DNA of 20,850 nucleotides from Bacillota bacterium. GTDB taxonomy: Bacteria > Bacillota > Clostridia > Acetivibrionales > DSM-1351. Location of the stretch: positions 1 to 20,850 of the forward strand of contig JAEWAX010000062.1 of NCBI GenBank assembly GCA_023391425.1, in the 5' to 3' direction. Below the pieces are notes generated by a model. It had not been told where the DNA came from. It worked only from the letters and a program-made list of their open reading frames with translations, and made no database searches. This document shows, one piece after another, positions 1 to 7,023 of the stretch. The position numbers and the translations under genes were made by a program. The stretch's first letter is position 1, and the number at the start of each line of letters is the position of its first letter.

Positions 1-473
1 CAACGTCAGCTATGATTGCTGCGGTGTATCTAGTACTAACATTAATTTTCTATGTTACTAGCTTTTCTCCAATGCAGAGCAGACTTGCTGAAGCACTTAC
101 AGTATTGCCTTATTTTACACCATTAGCGATTCCTGGACTATTTGTTGGATGTATAGTATCGAATATTATTGGAGGTAATGGTATATGGGATATAGTTATA
201 GGGAGCCTAGCAACACTATTATCAGCTTATCTAACTTTTAAGCTGACATTTAATAAACCTAGAAGGAAGTGGCTTGCTCCACTGCCCCCAGTTCTTATAA
301 ATGCAGTTGTTGTAGGGCTTATGTTAAGTGTTTTATACAAAGCGCCACTTTTTTTAACAATGCTTTCTGTTGGAATAGGACAAGTAATTGCATGCTATGT
401 ACTTGGGTACCCATTAATGCTATTAATTGAGAAAAATAAAAAAATGAGCGAACTTTTTAAACGTATTTCGTAA
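1..473 (+). CDS. queT: QueT-family queuosine precursor transporter (5' end outside window)
   Basis: Membrane substrate-binding (S) component of an energy-coupling-factor transporter, thought to import a queuosine precursor such as preQ1. The reading frame is open from the window edge (codons T-S-A before the first internal Met at 12), so the true start is probably a few codons upstream; about 156 residues are visible, close to the family's usual length of about 160-170. The family hallmark is clear: RLAEALTVLPYFTPLAIPG followed by a Gly/Asn-rich turn (SNIIGGNGIWD). About five hydrophobic segments can be seen, and the C-terminus is short and lysine-rich. QueT genes often carry a preQ1 riboswitch, but that region would lie outside this window. 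The family is recognised with good confidence; the exact substrate is inferred from family knowledge. Confidence 0.85.
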   Translation, partial: TSAMIAAVYLVLTLIFYVTSFSPMQSRLAEALTVLPYFTPLAIPGLFVGCIVSNIIGGNGIWDIVIGSLATLLSAYLTFKLTFNKPRRKWLAPLPPVLINAVVVGLMLSVLYKAPLFLTMLSVGIGQVIACYVLGYPLMLLIEKNKKMSELFKRIS

Positions 474-615
474 AATTGTTCATTTTATATATTGATTTTT
501 TCTATAGTCTAATATAAAATAACTTTGTCGAAAATAATAATTTTAAACATATTTCGATTATTAAATAAAAAAATTGAATAACGATATTTTTTAGTTATAT
601 AACTTAAAAAAATAT
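474..615. other. AT-rich intergenic region between queT and the riboswitch
   Basis: No gene is seen. A weak hairpin (TCGAAAAT at 528-535 against a partner at 549-557) lacks a proper U-tract and is not a convincing terminator. The right end holds the likely promoter of the riboswitch operon. Confidence 0.5.
574..603 (+). promoter_or_regulatory. Probable sigma-A promoter of the riboswitch/xpt operon
   Basis: A TTGAAT -35 (574-579) is followed, after 16 or 18 nt, by TATATA (596-601) or TATAAC (598-603). Transcription would begin around 608-612, just before the aptamer at 616, which is the usual geometry for a purine riboswitch leader. Confidence 0.5.
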
Positions 616-682
616 CCCGTATATTCTCGGAGATATGGTCCGACAGTTTCTACGAAGCCGCCTTAAATGGCTTTGCTACGGG
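616..682 (+). ncRNA. Purine riboswitch aptamer, guanine class
   Basis: All core parts of the purine aptamer are present. P1 is CCCGTA (616-621) with TACGGG (677-682). P2 is TCGGA (627-631) with TCCGA (639-643), closed by the consensus loop GATATGG (632-638). The J2/3 core AGTTTCTAC ends at 653. P3 is GAAGCCG (654-660) with TGGCTTT (668-674), closed by loop CCTTAAA (661-667). The specificity base equivalent to B. subtilis xpt position 74 is C (676), which pairs with guanine or hypoxanthine; adenine switches have U there. Position 73, usually A, is G (675) and could pair with C653 at the foot of P3. The downstream gene xpt and the terminator at 720 support a transcriptional OFF switch. Confidence 0.95.
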
Positions 683-719
683 TGTTCATCTTGGACTTGT
701 ACTTTTCGTCGTAAGATTT

Positions 720-754
720 AGAGCTCCCAATCAATGATTGGGAGCTCTTTTTAC
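720..754 (+). terminator. Riboswitch-controlled intrinsic terminator
   Basis: A 12-14 bp perfect stem (AGAGCTCCCAATCA at 720-733 against 735-748, inner pairs opening to form the loop) is followed by TTTTT. It lies 37 nt after the aptamer and before xpt, so it should be the expression platform used when guanine is bound. I could not identify a strong competing antiterminator by eye. Confidence 0.9.
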
Positions 755-761
755 TTAAAAG

Positions 762-820
762 TATAAGTGCAACTAGGTTTCTACCGACGCCATAAGGCTT
801 GGAAGAGGCCAAGTTTTCTT
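762..820 (+). repeat. Dispersed intergenic repeat A, copy 1
   Basis: This segment matches 12203-12260 at about 44 of 60 aligned columns. Shared blocks are TATAAGTG, AACTA, TTCT-CC, GCCA, AGGCT and CAAGTTTTCTT. Small stems are conserved through base changes: GGT-TTCT-ACC here and GGC-TTCT-GCC in copy 2. It lies between the riboswitch terminator and the xpt start, so it is part of the read-through leader. Confidence 0.6.
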
Positions 821-912
821 AAAAATTAACTACAGCCTATAATTATGTATATTAAAAATATATAGTATAGGTTATGGTTAAAATTTTTATGAAGTATATC
901 TTGGAGGATAAG

Positions 913-1485
913 ATGGAACTCTTAAAGCAAAGAATTTTAAAAGACGGAATAGTAATAGGAAACGATATTTTAAAGGTAGATTCTTTTCTGAATCATCAAA
1001 TGGATGTACAGCTCTTTAATGAAATGGGCAAAGAATTTTATAAATTGTTTGCTAGTAAAAAAATCACAAAAATTCTTACAATTGAAGCCTCAGGTATAGG
1101 TATAGCATGTATTGCTGCTCAATATTTCAATGTGCCAGTTGTTTTTGCTAAAAAAACAGAAGCAAGGAATCTTGATTCTGAGGCTTACCTCAGTGAGGTC
1201 TTTTCATTCACAAAAGGGAAAACATATACAATACGAGTTTCTAAGAATTATATTAATACTAATGACACAGTTCTAATAATTGATGACTTCCTTGCAAATG
1301 GTAAGGCTGCTTTAGGTCTAGCTGAAATTGTTAATCAAGCGGGGGCAAGACTTGGCGGCGTTGGAATTGCAATTGAAAAAGGCTTTCAAGAGGGTGGGAA
1401 GATTCTCAGAGAAAAAGGCATTGATGTACAGTCACTGGCAATTGTGAGCTGTATGCACGATGGTGAAATAAGCTTTGTCGATTAA
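913..1485 (+). CDS. xpt: Xanthine phosphoribosyltransferase
   Basis: Cytoplasmic purine-salvage enzyme that converts xanthine and PRPP to XMP and pyrophosphate. The 190-residue product matches the usual Xpt length of about 190-195. The start at 913 (MELLKQRILKDG) is chosen because GGAGG at 903-907 sits just upstream; the in-frame ATG at 874 would add 13 unusual residues and has no Shine-Dalgarno. The PRPP-binding loop of type I phosphoribosyltransferases is seen as VLIIDDFLANGKAA (about residues 119-132), and the purine-side region GVGIAIEKGFQEGG follows. The gene is preceded by a guanine-class riboswitch, the classic arrangement for xpt. It is followed 121 nt later by a BMP nucleoside-binding lipoprotein with no strong terminator between, so co-transcription with the importer is likely. 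Confidence 0.95.
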   Translation: MELLKQRILKDGIVIGNDILKVDSFLNHQMDVQLFNEMGKEFYKLFASKKITKILTIEASGIGIACIAAQYFNVPVVFAKKTEARNLDSEAYLSEVFSFTKGKTYTIRVSKNYINTNDTVLIIDDFLANGKAALGLAEIVNQAGARLGGVGIAIEKGFQEGGKILREKGIDVQSLAIVSCMHDGEISFVD

Positions 1486-1550
1486 AAAAATCAAAAATAA
1501 TTATTATGTAAATAAATACTTGAAGTGGATGTTTATTAAACGGGTCTTAT

Positions 1551-1582
1551 TTGTTCCTAATATGGGAGCATAATAATATAAC
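1551..1582 (+). promoter_or_regulatory. Possible internal promoter before the BMP lipoprotein gene
   Basis: TTGTTC (1551-1556) is 17 nt before TAATAT (1574-1579). The match to consensus is moderate. If real, it would allow importer expression independent of the riboswitch. Confidence 0.3.
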
Positions 1583-1606
1583 ACATATAAAATAGGAGGA
1601 TTCAAA

Positions 1607-2701
1607 ATGAAAAGGTTTTTAGCATTAATGCTAGCTGTAGTAATGATCTGTACAGTTGCTTTAACTGGTTGTGGATCATCAAGTTCTTCAAAAACAGAGG
1701 GGTTAAAAGTAGGATTTATTTACATTGGATCAGTTGGAGATGTAGGTTATACCTTCGCTCATGATCAAGGCCGTTTATACTTAGAAGAAAAATTAAAGGA
1801 CAAGGGTGTTACAACTATCAAAGTTGAAAATGTTCCTGAAACAGCTGAAGTAGAAAAGGCTATGAAAAATTTAATTGACCAAGGCTGTAAAGCAATATTT
1901 GCAACTAGCTTTGGTTATATGGATTTTGTTGAAAAGGTAGCAAAAGAATACCCAGACGTTAAGTTCTTCCATTGCTCAGGCTACAAATCAAATGATACAA
2001 ATTTTGTTAACTATTTCGGTAAAATTGAGCAACCTAGATATCTTGCAGGTATTGTTGCAGGTTTACAGACCAAAAGTAATAAAATTGGATATGTTGCAGC
2101 AATGCAGATTCCAGAAGTTATCAGAGGTATTGATGCATTTACCTTGGGTGTTCGTTCAGTTAACCCAAAGGCTGTTGTAAATGTAAAATGGACAAATACA
2201 TGGTATGATCCACAGGTTGAAAAGGATGCTGCAACAGCACTGTTAAATGAAGGCAATGATATAATAGCTCAGCATCAAGATACGACATCATCTCAAATAG
2301 CAGCTCAAGAAAAAGGTGCTCTTGCAATAGGATACAATTCTGACAGCAAAAATGCTGCTCCAAAGGCTTACCTGACAGCTCCTGTATGGAACTGGGGAGT
2401 ATATTATGTTGATCAGGTTCAGAAAATATTAGATGGAACTTGGAAGGCTGAAAACTATCTTGGAGGAATGAAGGAAGGTGCTGTTGACCTTGCTCCTATG
2501 ACTGACTTGGTTAATTCAGATGTAAAGGCAAAAGTTGAAGCAGCTAAAGCTAAAATCCTTGATGGTTCATTAGACATATTTGCTGGCCCAATCAAAGATC
2601 AAACAGGAGCAGTTAAGATTGCTGAAGGTGCTACAATGACTGTTGAAGAACAGACAAATTGTAAGTGGTTTGTTGAAGGTGTAAATGGTAAAATAGATTA
2701 G
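1607..2701 (+). CDS. BMP-family nucleoside-binding lipoprotein of an ABC importer
   Basis: Extracellular substrate-binding lipoprotein of the BMP/PnrA/Med family, which binds purine nucleosides; the closest well-studied system is B. subtilis NupNOPQ for guanosine. The N-terminus is a lipoprotein signal (MKRF, hydrophobic stretch) ending in the lipobox LTGC with Cys22, followed by a Ser-rich linker. The family feature KVGFIYIGSVGDVGYTFAHD near residues 34-53 follows, then the periplasmic-binding-protein fold with the motif DQGCKAIFATSFGYMD and the later GYNSDS. Length (364 aa) is normal. AGGAGG at 1593-1598 fixes the start. The ATPase and two permeases of the same system are downstream, and xpt is upstream, which supports a purine nucleoside substrate. 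Guanosine or inosine is an inference from context. Confidence 0.92.
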   Translation: MKRFLALMLAVVMICTVALTGCGSSSSSKTEGLKVGFIYIGSVGDVGYTFAHDQGRLYLEEKLKDKGVTTIKVENVPETAEVEKAMKNLIDQGCKAIFATSFGYMDFVEKVAKEYPDVKFFHCSGYKSNDTNFVNYFGKIEQPRYLAGIVAGLQTKSNKIGYVAAMQIPEVIRGIDAFTLGVRSVNPKAVVNVKWTNTWYDPQVEKDAATALLNEGNDIIAQHQDTTSSQIAAQEKGALAIGYNSDSKNAAPKAYLTAPVWNWGVYYVDQVQKILDGTWKAENYLGGMKEGAVDLAPMTDLVNSDVKAKVEAAKAKILDGSLDIFAGPIKDQTGAVKIAEGATMTVEEQTNCKWFVEGVNGKID

Positions 2702-2742
2702 TACTATTAATAGATTATAAATTTGTTTATTGAAGTTTAATG

Positions 2743-2792
2743 TTAGCAGTAGTTGTAAGTTCCTAATAAAATGGAATTATAACTACTGCTAA
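2743..2792 (+). terminator. Strong intercistronic hairpin after the BMP gene
   Basis: TTAGCAGTAGTT (2743-2754) pairs perfectly with AACTACTGCTAA (2781-2792), and TTCC/GGAA extends the inner stem. The U-tract after it is poor (GCAAGTTT), so it is more likely an mRNA-stabilising or attenuating hairpin than a full terminator. It would favour high levels of the binding protein over the ATPase and permeases. Confidence 0.55.
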
Positions 2793-2990
2793 GCAAGTTT
2801 ATCCAATGTCTACCGCCGTTAATCTTCCGCTTCAATAAGCGGCAGTAAAGCGGCGCTATGACCCTGGATTGCGATTTCTAAGTTTCAGAGGGAGTAAAAA
2901 CTCCCCCTGAAGCCAAGAACTCTGCTTATTTGATTTGCTAAGAACTCACTTACTTATGTAATAGAAATAAATTTTTAAAAAGGTGATGCT
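2793..2990. other. Structured spacer between the BMP and ATPase genes
   Basis: No gene is seen. Two further hairpins can be drawn. One is CCGCT-tcaat-AAGCGG, enclosed by GCCG/CGGC arms in the 2815-2856 area. The other is TTTCAG-a-GGGAG (2883-2894) with CTCCC-c-CTGAAG (2901-2912), without a U-run. Parts of the second hairpin and the following TCTGCTTA resemble sequence at 12085-12106. The ATPase ribosome-binding site (AGGTGAT, 2981) closes the region. Confidence 0.5.
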
Positions 2991-4520
2991 GTGAATAATG
3001 AAGTGTATATCAAAATAGAAAATTTAACAAAAACCTTTGGAACTGTTATTGCAAACAATAATGTTTGTTTAGAGGTAAATAAGGGCGAGATACATGCCCT
3101 ATTAGGAGAAAACGGTTCAGGAAAAAGTACTTTAATGAATATGCTTTCGGGGGTATATACTCCGGATAGTGGAGCAATATACATTAAAGGCGAGCAGGTT
3201 TCCTTCAAAAATCCTAAGGATTCAATGATCATGGGAATAGGAATGATTCACCAGCACTTTAAACTAGTTGAAGTCATGACCGCAAAGGAAAACATTATTG
3301 CTGGTCAAAAGGGGAAATTTTTTGTGGGTAGTAAAATGCTTTCACAGAAAATTCAAGAGATTTCAGAAAAGTATGGTTTAGCGGTGGATCCAGACAAAAA
3401 AATTTATAATATGTCTGTTGGAGAAAAGCAAACCGTTGAAATACTCAAAGTAATATACAGGGGAGCCGAGATACTCATTCTTGATGAGCCTACAGCTGTA
3501 TTGACACCTCAAGAAACAGAAAGCCTTTTTAATATTCTCAGAAAAATGAAGCAGTCAGGTTGCTCAATAATTATAATTACTCATAAACTCAATGAGGTAA
3601 TGGAAATATCAGATAGAATCACTGTTCTAAGAAAAGGTGAAACAGTTGGCACAGTTAATAAGGAAGATACTAATGCCTCTGAGTTGACTAATCTTATGGT
3701 TGGACATGCTGTTGATTTATCAATTAATAGGGTTGAAAGCAAAAATAATAAGACAATTTTGGAGGTAGAAAATTTAACTGTAGTAGATGATGAAAAGGTA
3801 AAGGCACTTGATAATATTAGCTTCGAACTAGCGACGGGAGAAATTCTAGGTGTTGCTGGTGTTGCTGGAAGCGGACAAAAAGAATTGTGCGAGGCAATAG
3901 CAGGATTATATCCTGTTGCATCAGGTAAAATCCAATATAAAGAAGAAAATATCGTAGGTAAAAACCCGCGTGACATAATAAAAATGGGTATAAGCATGAG
4001 TTTCATACCAGAAGATAGATTAGGTATGGGCTTGGTTGCTTCAATGGGTATGGTTGATAATATGATTCTAAAAGAATATCAAAACCAAAAGGGTATTTTT
4101 ATAGAAAAGAAGTCTGCAAAGAAATTATCTCAAAAGCTCATAAAAAAATTAGAAATAAATACACCTGGTGTTTATCATCCTGTAAGGCAATTATCTGGTG
4201 GTAATATACAAAAGGTTCTATTAGGTAGAGAAATTGAGTCAAATCCACATCTGTTAATTACTGCGTATCCGGTAAGAGGCCTTGATATTAATGCATCATA
4301 TACAATATACGATTTGTTGAATGAGCAGAAGGAAAAAGGTGTAGGAATTCTGTATATAGGTGAAGATTTAGATGTATTGATAGAGTTATGCGACAGAATT
4401 ATGGTGATATGTAATGGTAAAATAACAGGTATTACAAAAGCTGACAAGGTAAACAAAGAGCAGCTTGGACTAATGATGGCAGGCCGAGATATAAGTACTG
4501 TTATGGAGGTGGGAGCTTAA
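2991..4520 (+). CDS. Nucleoside ABC importer ATPase with two fused nucleotide-binding domains
   Basis: Cytoplasmic ATPase that powers the BMP-type nucleoside importer (NupO/YufO-like; sugar-importer ATPase family). A GTG start at 2991 follows the AGGTGAT site. Domain 1: Walker A GENGSGKST (residues 39-47), Q-loop in MIHQHF, signature-like SVGEKQ, Walker B LILDEPTAVLTP, H-loop ITHK. Domain 2 (from about residue 260): degenerate Walker A GVAGSGQKEL, signature LSGGNIQK and Walker-B-like LLITAYPVRGLD. A degenerate second site is normal in this family and is not damage. The length of 509 aa is typical. The stop overlaps the permease start (TAATG), indicating translational coupling. Confidence 0.93.
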   Translation: MNNEVYIKIENLTKTFGTVIANNNVCLEVNKGEIHALLGENGSGKSTLMNMLSGVYTPDSGAIYIKGEQVSFKNPKDSMIMGIGMIHQHFKLVEVMTAKENIIAGQKGKFFVGSKMLSQKIQEISEKYGLAVDPDKKIYNMSVGEKQTVEILKVIYRGAEILILDEPTAVLTPQETESLFNILRKMKQSGCSIIIITHKLNEVMEISDRITVLRKGETVGTVNKEDTNASELTNLMVGHAVDLSINRVESKNNKTILEVENLTVVDDEKVKALDNISFELATGEILGVAGVAGSGQKELCEAIAGLYPVASGKIQYKEENIVGKNPRDIIKMGISMSFIPEDRLGMGLVASMGMVDNMILKEYQNQKGIFIEKKSAKKLSQKLIKKLEINTPGVYHPVRQLSGGNIQKVLLGREIESNPHLLITAYPVRGLDINASYTIYDLLNEQKEKGVGILYIGEDLDVLIELCDRIMVICNGKITGITKADKVNKEQLGLMMAGRDISTVMEVGA

Positions 4521-5599
4521 TGTTTAGAGTTATTAAGAGAACTGATTTGACTAAAAAGCAATCAATTTCCTTTAGACTGATTGCAATACTTGGAGCATTG
4601 CTGACCACTGGTATATTTATTTTGCTTTTAGGTTTTAATCCACTGGAAGTATATATGTCAATGCTTGATGGTTCCTTTGGCTCAATGTACAGATTCAAAG
4701 AAGCCATTATACTAACAATTCCTCTTGTTGTCACTTCGCTGGGAATATCTGTTGCATTCCGAATGAAATTTTGGAATATAGGCGCAGAGGGGCAAATCAT
4801 TATGGGAGCATTTGCTGCAAGTTATTTTGCGCTGTATTGGTCAGATTTACCTAAAGGTATTTTATTACCAATGATGTTTGTTGCAGCTATTGTTGCAGGA
4901 GGAATTTGGGCCCTTATTCCTGCATTTTTTAAGGCCCAGTTCGGTACAAATGAAACATTATTTACCCTTATGATGAACTATATTGCGCAGAAATTGATTA
5001 CTTATCTGCAATATGGTCCTTGGAAGGACCCAAAAGCTATGGGGGCTGGTAAGATAGCTTTGTTTACTGATAATGCAGCTCTGCCAGAAATTTTTGGAAT
5101 ACATATTGGGTGGATTATTGCAATTGCATTAGTTGTCCTTATGTATATTTTTATTAACAAAACAAAGCGAGGCTATGAAATTCAGGTAATTGGTGAAAGT
5201 GAGAACACTGCAAGATATGCTGGAATGAATGTAAAAAAGATTATTATATCCTCACTGCTTTTAAGTGGAGCTCTTTGTGGTATGGTTGGAATGTTTCAGG
5301 TTTCAGGTGTAAATCATACCTTGAGCTATCAGGTTGCTGGTGGAGTAGGCTTTACAGCAATTATTACAACCTGGCTAGCAGGATTAAGTGCTCCTGTCAT
5401 AGTTCTTGTATGCTTTTTATTTGCTGTGTTGCAACAAGGTGGTACCTTTATTCAAACGGCATTTAGCATACACGCATCGGTTGCTCAACTGATACAGGGT
5501 ATGATTTTATTTTTTGTATTAGGCAGTGAGTTTTTTATTCAATATAGGTTAGTAAGAAATCCTAAAACAGATTCATTGACTAAAAGGGAGGCTGCTTAA
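4520..5599 (+). CDS. Nucleoside ABC transporter permease 1
   Basis: Integral membrane permease of the BPD_transp_2 (LivH/RbsC-like) family, similar to B. subtilis NupP. It has 359 residues with a short basic N-terminus, a first transmembrane segment near residues 20-45 and about eight to ten hydrophobic segments in all. Recognisable family stretches are FRMKFWNIGAEGQIIMGA (near 80-95), GTNETLFTLMMNYIA and the cytoplasmic coupling region VIGESENTARYAGMN. Its ATG overlaps the ATPase stop by one base, and its stop is directly followed by the next ATG, so the three genes are translated as one unit. The ribosome-binding site GGAGGTGGGAG lies inside the ATPase end. Confidence 0.92.
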   Translation: MFRVIKRTDLTKKQSISFRLIAILGALLTTGIFILLLGFNPLEVYMSMLDGSFGSMYRFKEAIILTIPLVVTSLGISVAFRMKFWNIGAEGQIIMGAFAASYFALYWSDLPKGILLPMMFVAAIVAGGIWALIPAFFKAQFGTNETLFTLMMNYIAQKLITYLQYGPWKDPKAMGAGKIALFTDNAALPEIFGIHIGWIIAIALVVLMYIFINKTKRGYEIQVIGESENTARYAGMNVKKIIISSLLLSGALCGMVGMFQVSGVNHTLSYQVAGGVGFTAIITTWLAGLSAPVIVLVCFLFAVLQQGGTFIQTAFSIHASVAQLIQGMILFFVLGSEFFIQYRLVRNPKTDSLTKREAA

Positions 5600-6541
5600 A
5601 TGAGCTTTATTAGTGTTTTAACTTTTGTTTTAACGGGTGCAATAACAGCAGGAACTCCTTTATTATTTGCTACTTTAGGCGAGATAATTACTGAGAAGGT
5701 AGGACAATTAAACCTTGGAGTTGAAGGTATGATGCTAATGGGAGCTGTTATTGGCTTTGGCACTGCACTTTCCACAGGTAATCCTGCATTGGGTATACTT
5801 TTAGGTAGTGTTGCAGGTGCTTGCGGAGCTTTGATTTTTGCTTTTCTAACCATAACACTTAGAGCAAATCAGATTGTTTCTGGTCTTTCTCTTACCATAT
5901 TCGGCACAGGTTTTTCAAACTTTGTAGGACAGAAAATGGTTGGACAAGCACTCTCTGAATCTATAAGAAATAGCTTCCGTACTATAAAAATTCCTTTGCT
6001 CAGTGATATACCGGTGCTGGGAGCTGCCTTATTTAATCAAAATATTTTAGTTTATTTAGGATATGCTGTTGCAATAATCTTGGGAATTTATCTTTATAAA
6101 TCGAGAATAGGACTCAATTTAAGGACAGTAGGTGAAAATCCAGGCGCAGCAGATACTGCAGGAATAAATGTCTCTCTATATAAGTATATCCATATACTTA
6201 TTGGAGGTGCTTTGGCTGGCCTTGGTGGAGCATATATGTCGCTTGTTACCGTGCCATCATGGCAGGAGGGAGTTACTGGTGGAAGAGGCTGGATAGCTGT
6301 GGCACTTGTAATATTCGTCACATGGAACCCCTACAAAGCTATATTCGGGTCATATTTCTTTGGAGGTCTAGGAATTTTGGGTTTATACCTACAAAGCTAT
6401 GTTCCAATACCTCAGAGCATTTTTGATATGCTACCATATATAGCAACAATAATTGTTCTTATTGCCATTTCCCTAAAAAAGTCAAAGGAAAATTGCCCTC
6501 CAAAGGCATTGGGAGAACCATATTTTAGAGAAGAGCGTTAG
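5600..6541 (+). CDS. Nucleoside ABC transporter permease 2
   Basis: Second permease of the importer (BPD_transp_2, NupQ-like), 313 residues. The N-terminal membrane segment is followed by the family motif GEIITEKVGQLNLGVEGMML (about residues 27-46), then ALRANQIVSGL-like sequence (ITLRANQIVSG) and the coupling region RTVGENPGAADTAGIN. It begins immediately after the permease 1 stop (TAAATG), with AGGGAGG as ribosome-binding site. It probably forms a heterodimer with permease 1. The C-terminal tail is short and charged. I see no strong terminator after it in 6542-6644. Confidence 0.92.
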   Translation: MSFISVLTFVLTGAITAGTPLLFATLGEIITEKVGQLNLGVEGMMLMGAVIGFGTALSTGNPALGILLGSVAGACGALIFAFLTITLRANQIVSGLSLTIFGTGFSNFVGQKMVGQALSESIRNSFRTIKIPLLSDIPVLGAALFNQNILVYLGYAVAIILGIYLYKSRIGLNLRTVGENPGAADTAGINVSLYKYIHILIGGALAGLGGAYMSLVTVPSWQEGVTGGRGWIAVALVIFVTWNPYKAIFGSYFFGGLGILGLYLQSYVPIPQSIFDMLPYIATIIVLIAISLKKSKENCPPKALGEPYFREER

Positions 6542-6644
6542 AAATCGTTACTTTCACCGAGATATTAACCCCCTGCTCTTTAAGTATGAACTAAGTATCT
6601 ACAAGCTCGAAATAGGGAACACATCGAAAGGAAGGGTAGGTTAT

Positions 6645-6830
6645 ATGAAGAATGTAAATAAAATAGTGCGTTCTGGATGTTTTCTGTTTGCTGTAGTTCT
6701 ATTTCTTTTTTCTGTACTTAAGTACTTTTTAAATGAAAACAAGACTGCTATCTTTTATCTTATAGGGGCATTAGGCTTTTTTATTGTTTATTTATCATAT
6801 CTAAAAAAGGAAAATAATTCTAATAAATAG
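6645..6830 (+). CDS. Small two-helix membrane protein, unknown function
   Basis: The 61-residue product is not a family I recognise. It has a short basic N-terminus (MKNVNKIVRSG), one hydrophobic segment at about residues 12-27, a polar turn (LNENKTA), a second segment at about 35-54, and a KKENNSNK tail. The likely topology is two helices with both ends in the cytoplasm. GGAAGG at 6630-6635 is a fair ribosome-binding site. The gene is 103 nt after the importer permease, so it could be at the end of that transcript or stand alone. Composition and spacing make it more likely real than chance, but the call rests only on that. Confidence 0.6.
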   Translation: MKNVNKIVRSGCFLFAVVLFLFSVLKYFLNENKTAIFYLIGALGFFIVYLSYLKKENNSNK

Positions 6831-7023
6831 AGTTATAGAATTTAGTATTATTTTTTTATTGAGATTTTTAATTTAAAATTCAAAATACCTTGTTATTAGG
6901 AATATAATAATGATAAAATCATTGATAGATATTTTATATTATGTTGTGAATTATATATATTTATTTGTGGATTGCGCATTATACTGCGTACTTTAGAAAA
7001 CTCTATAAAGGATGTGTTATTTA
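6831..7023. other. AT-rich leader of trpS
   Basis: No T-box elements (specifier stem, the conserved UGGnACCGCG-type bulge) or tryptophan leader peptide are seen. A possible -10 TATACT lies at 6980-6985, without a clear -35. It sits inside a short inverted repeat (CGCA-ttatac-TGCG). Confidence 0.4.

Noticed and set aside
762..820. Repeat A copy 1 as a second purine riboswitch, because of the shared TTTCTACC
   Set aside because: P1, P2, the GATATGG loop and the 3' CTA core are all missing.
874..912. Upstream extension of xpt to an ATG at 874
   Set aside because: No Shine-Dalgarno precedes it, while GGAGG at 903-907 serves the ATG at 913, and the added residues do not resemble Xpt.
2783..2856. 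A fourth copy of repeat A with TCTACCG followed by a GC-rich stem
   Set aside because: Only the seven-base TCTACCG and a following hairpin match; the conserved AAGTGCAACTA block is absent or split, so chance is likely.
3581..4006. A 141-codon minus-strand reading frame inside the ATPase gene
   Set aside because: It lies entirely antisense to a well-supported coding region, shows no family features and has low-complexity Ser/Thr-rich composition typical of shadow frames. The other antisense frames in the window were dropped for the same reason.
4150..4330. Degenerate second Walker A and B motifs in the importer ATPase
   Set aside because: At first this looks like a damaged site, but a degenerate second site is the rule in this family of fused ATPases.
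6831..7023. T-box or tryptophan leader for trpS
   Set aside because: No conserved T-box sequence, antiterminator or Trp-rich leader peptide was found.
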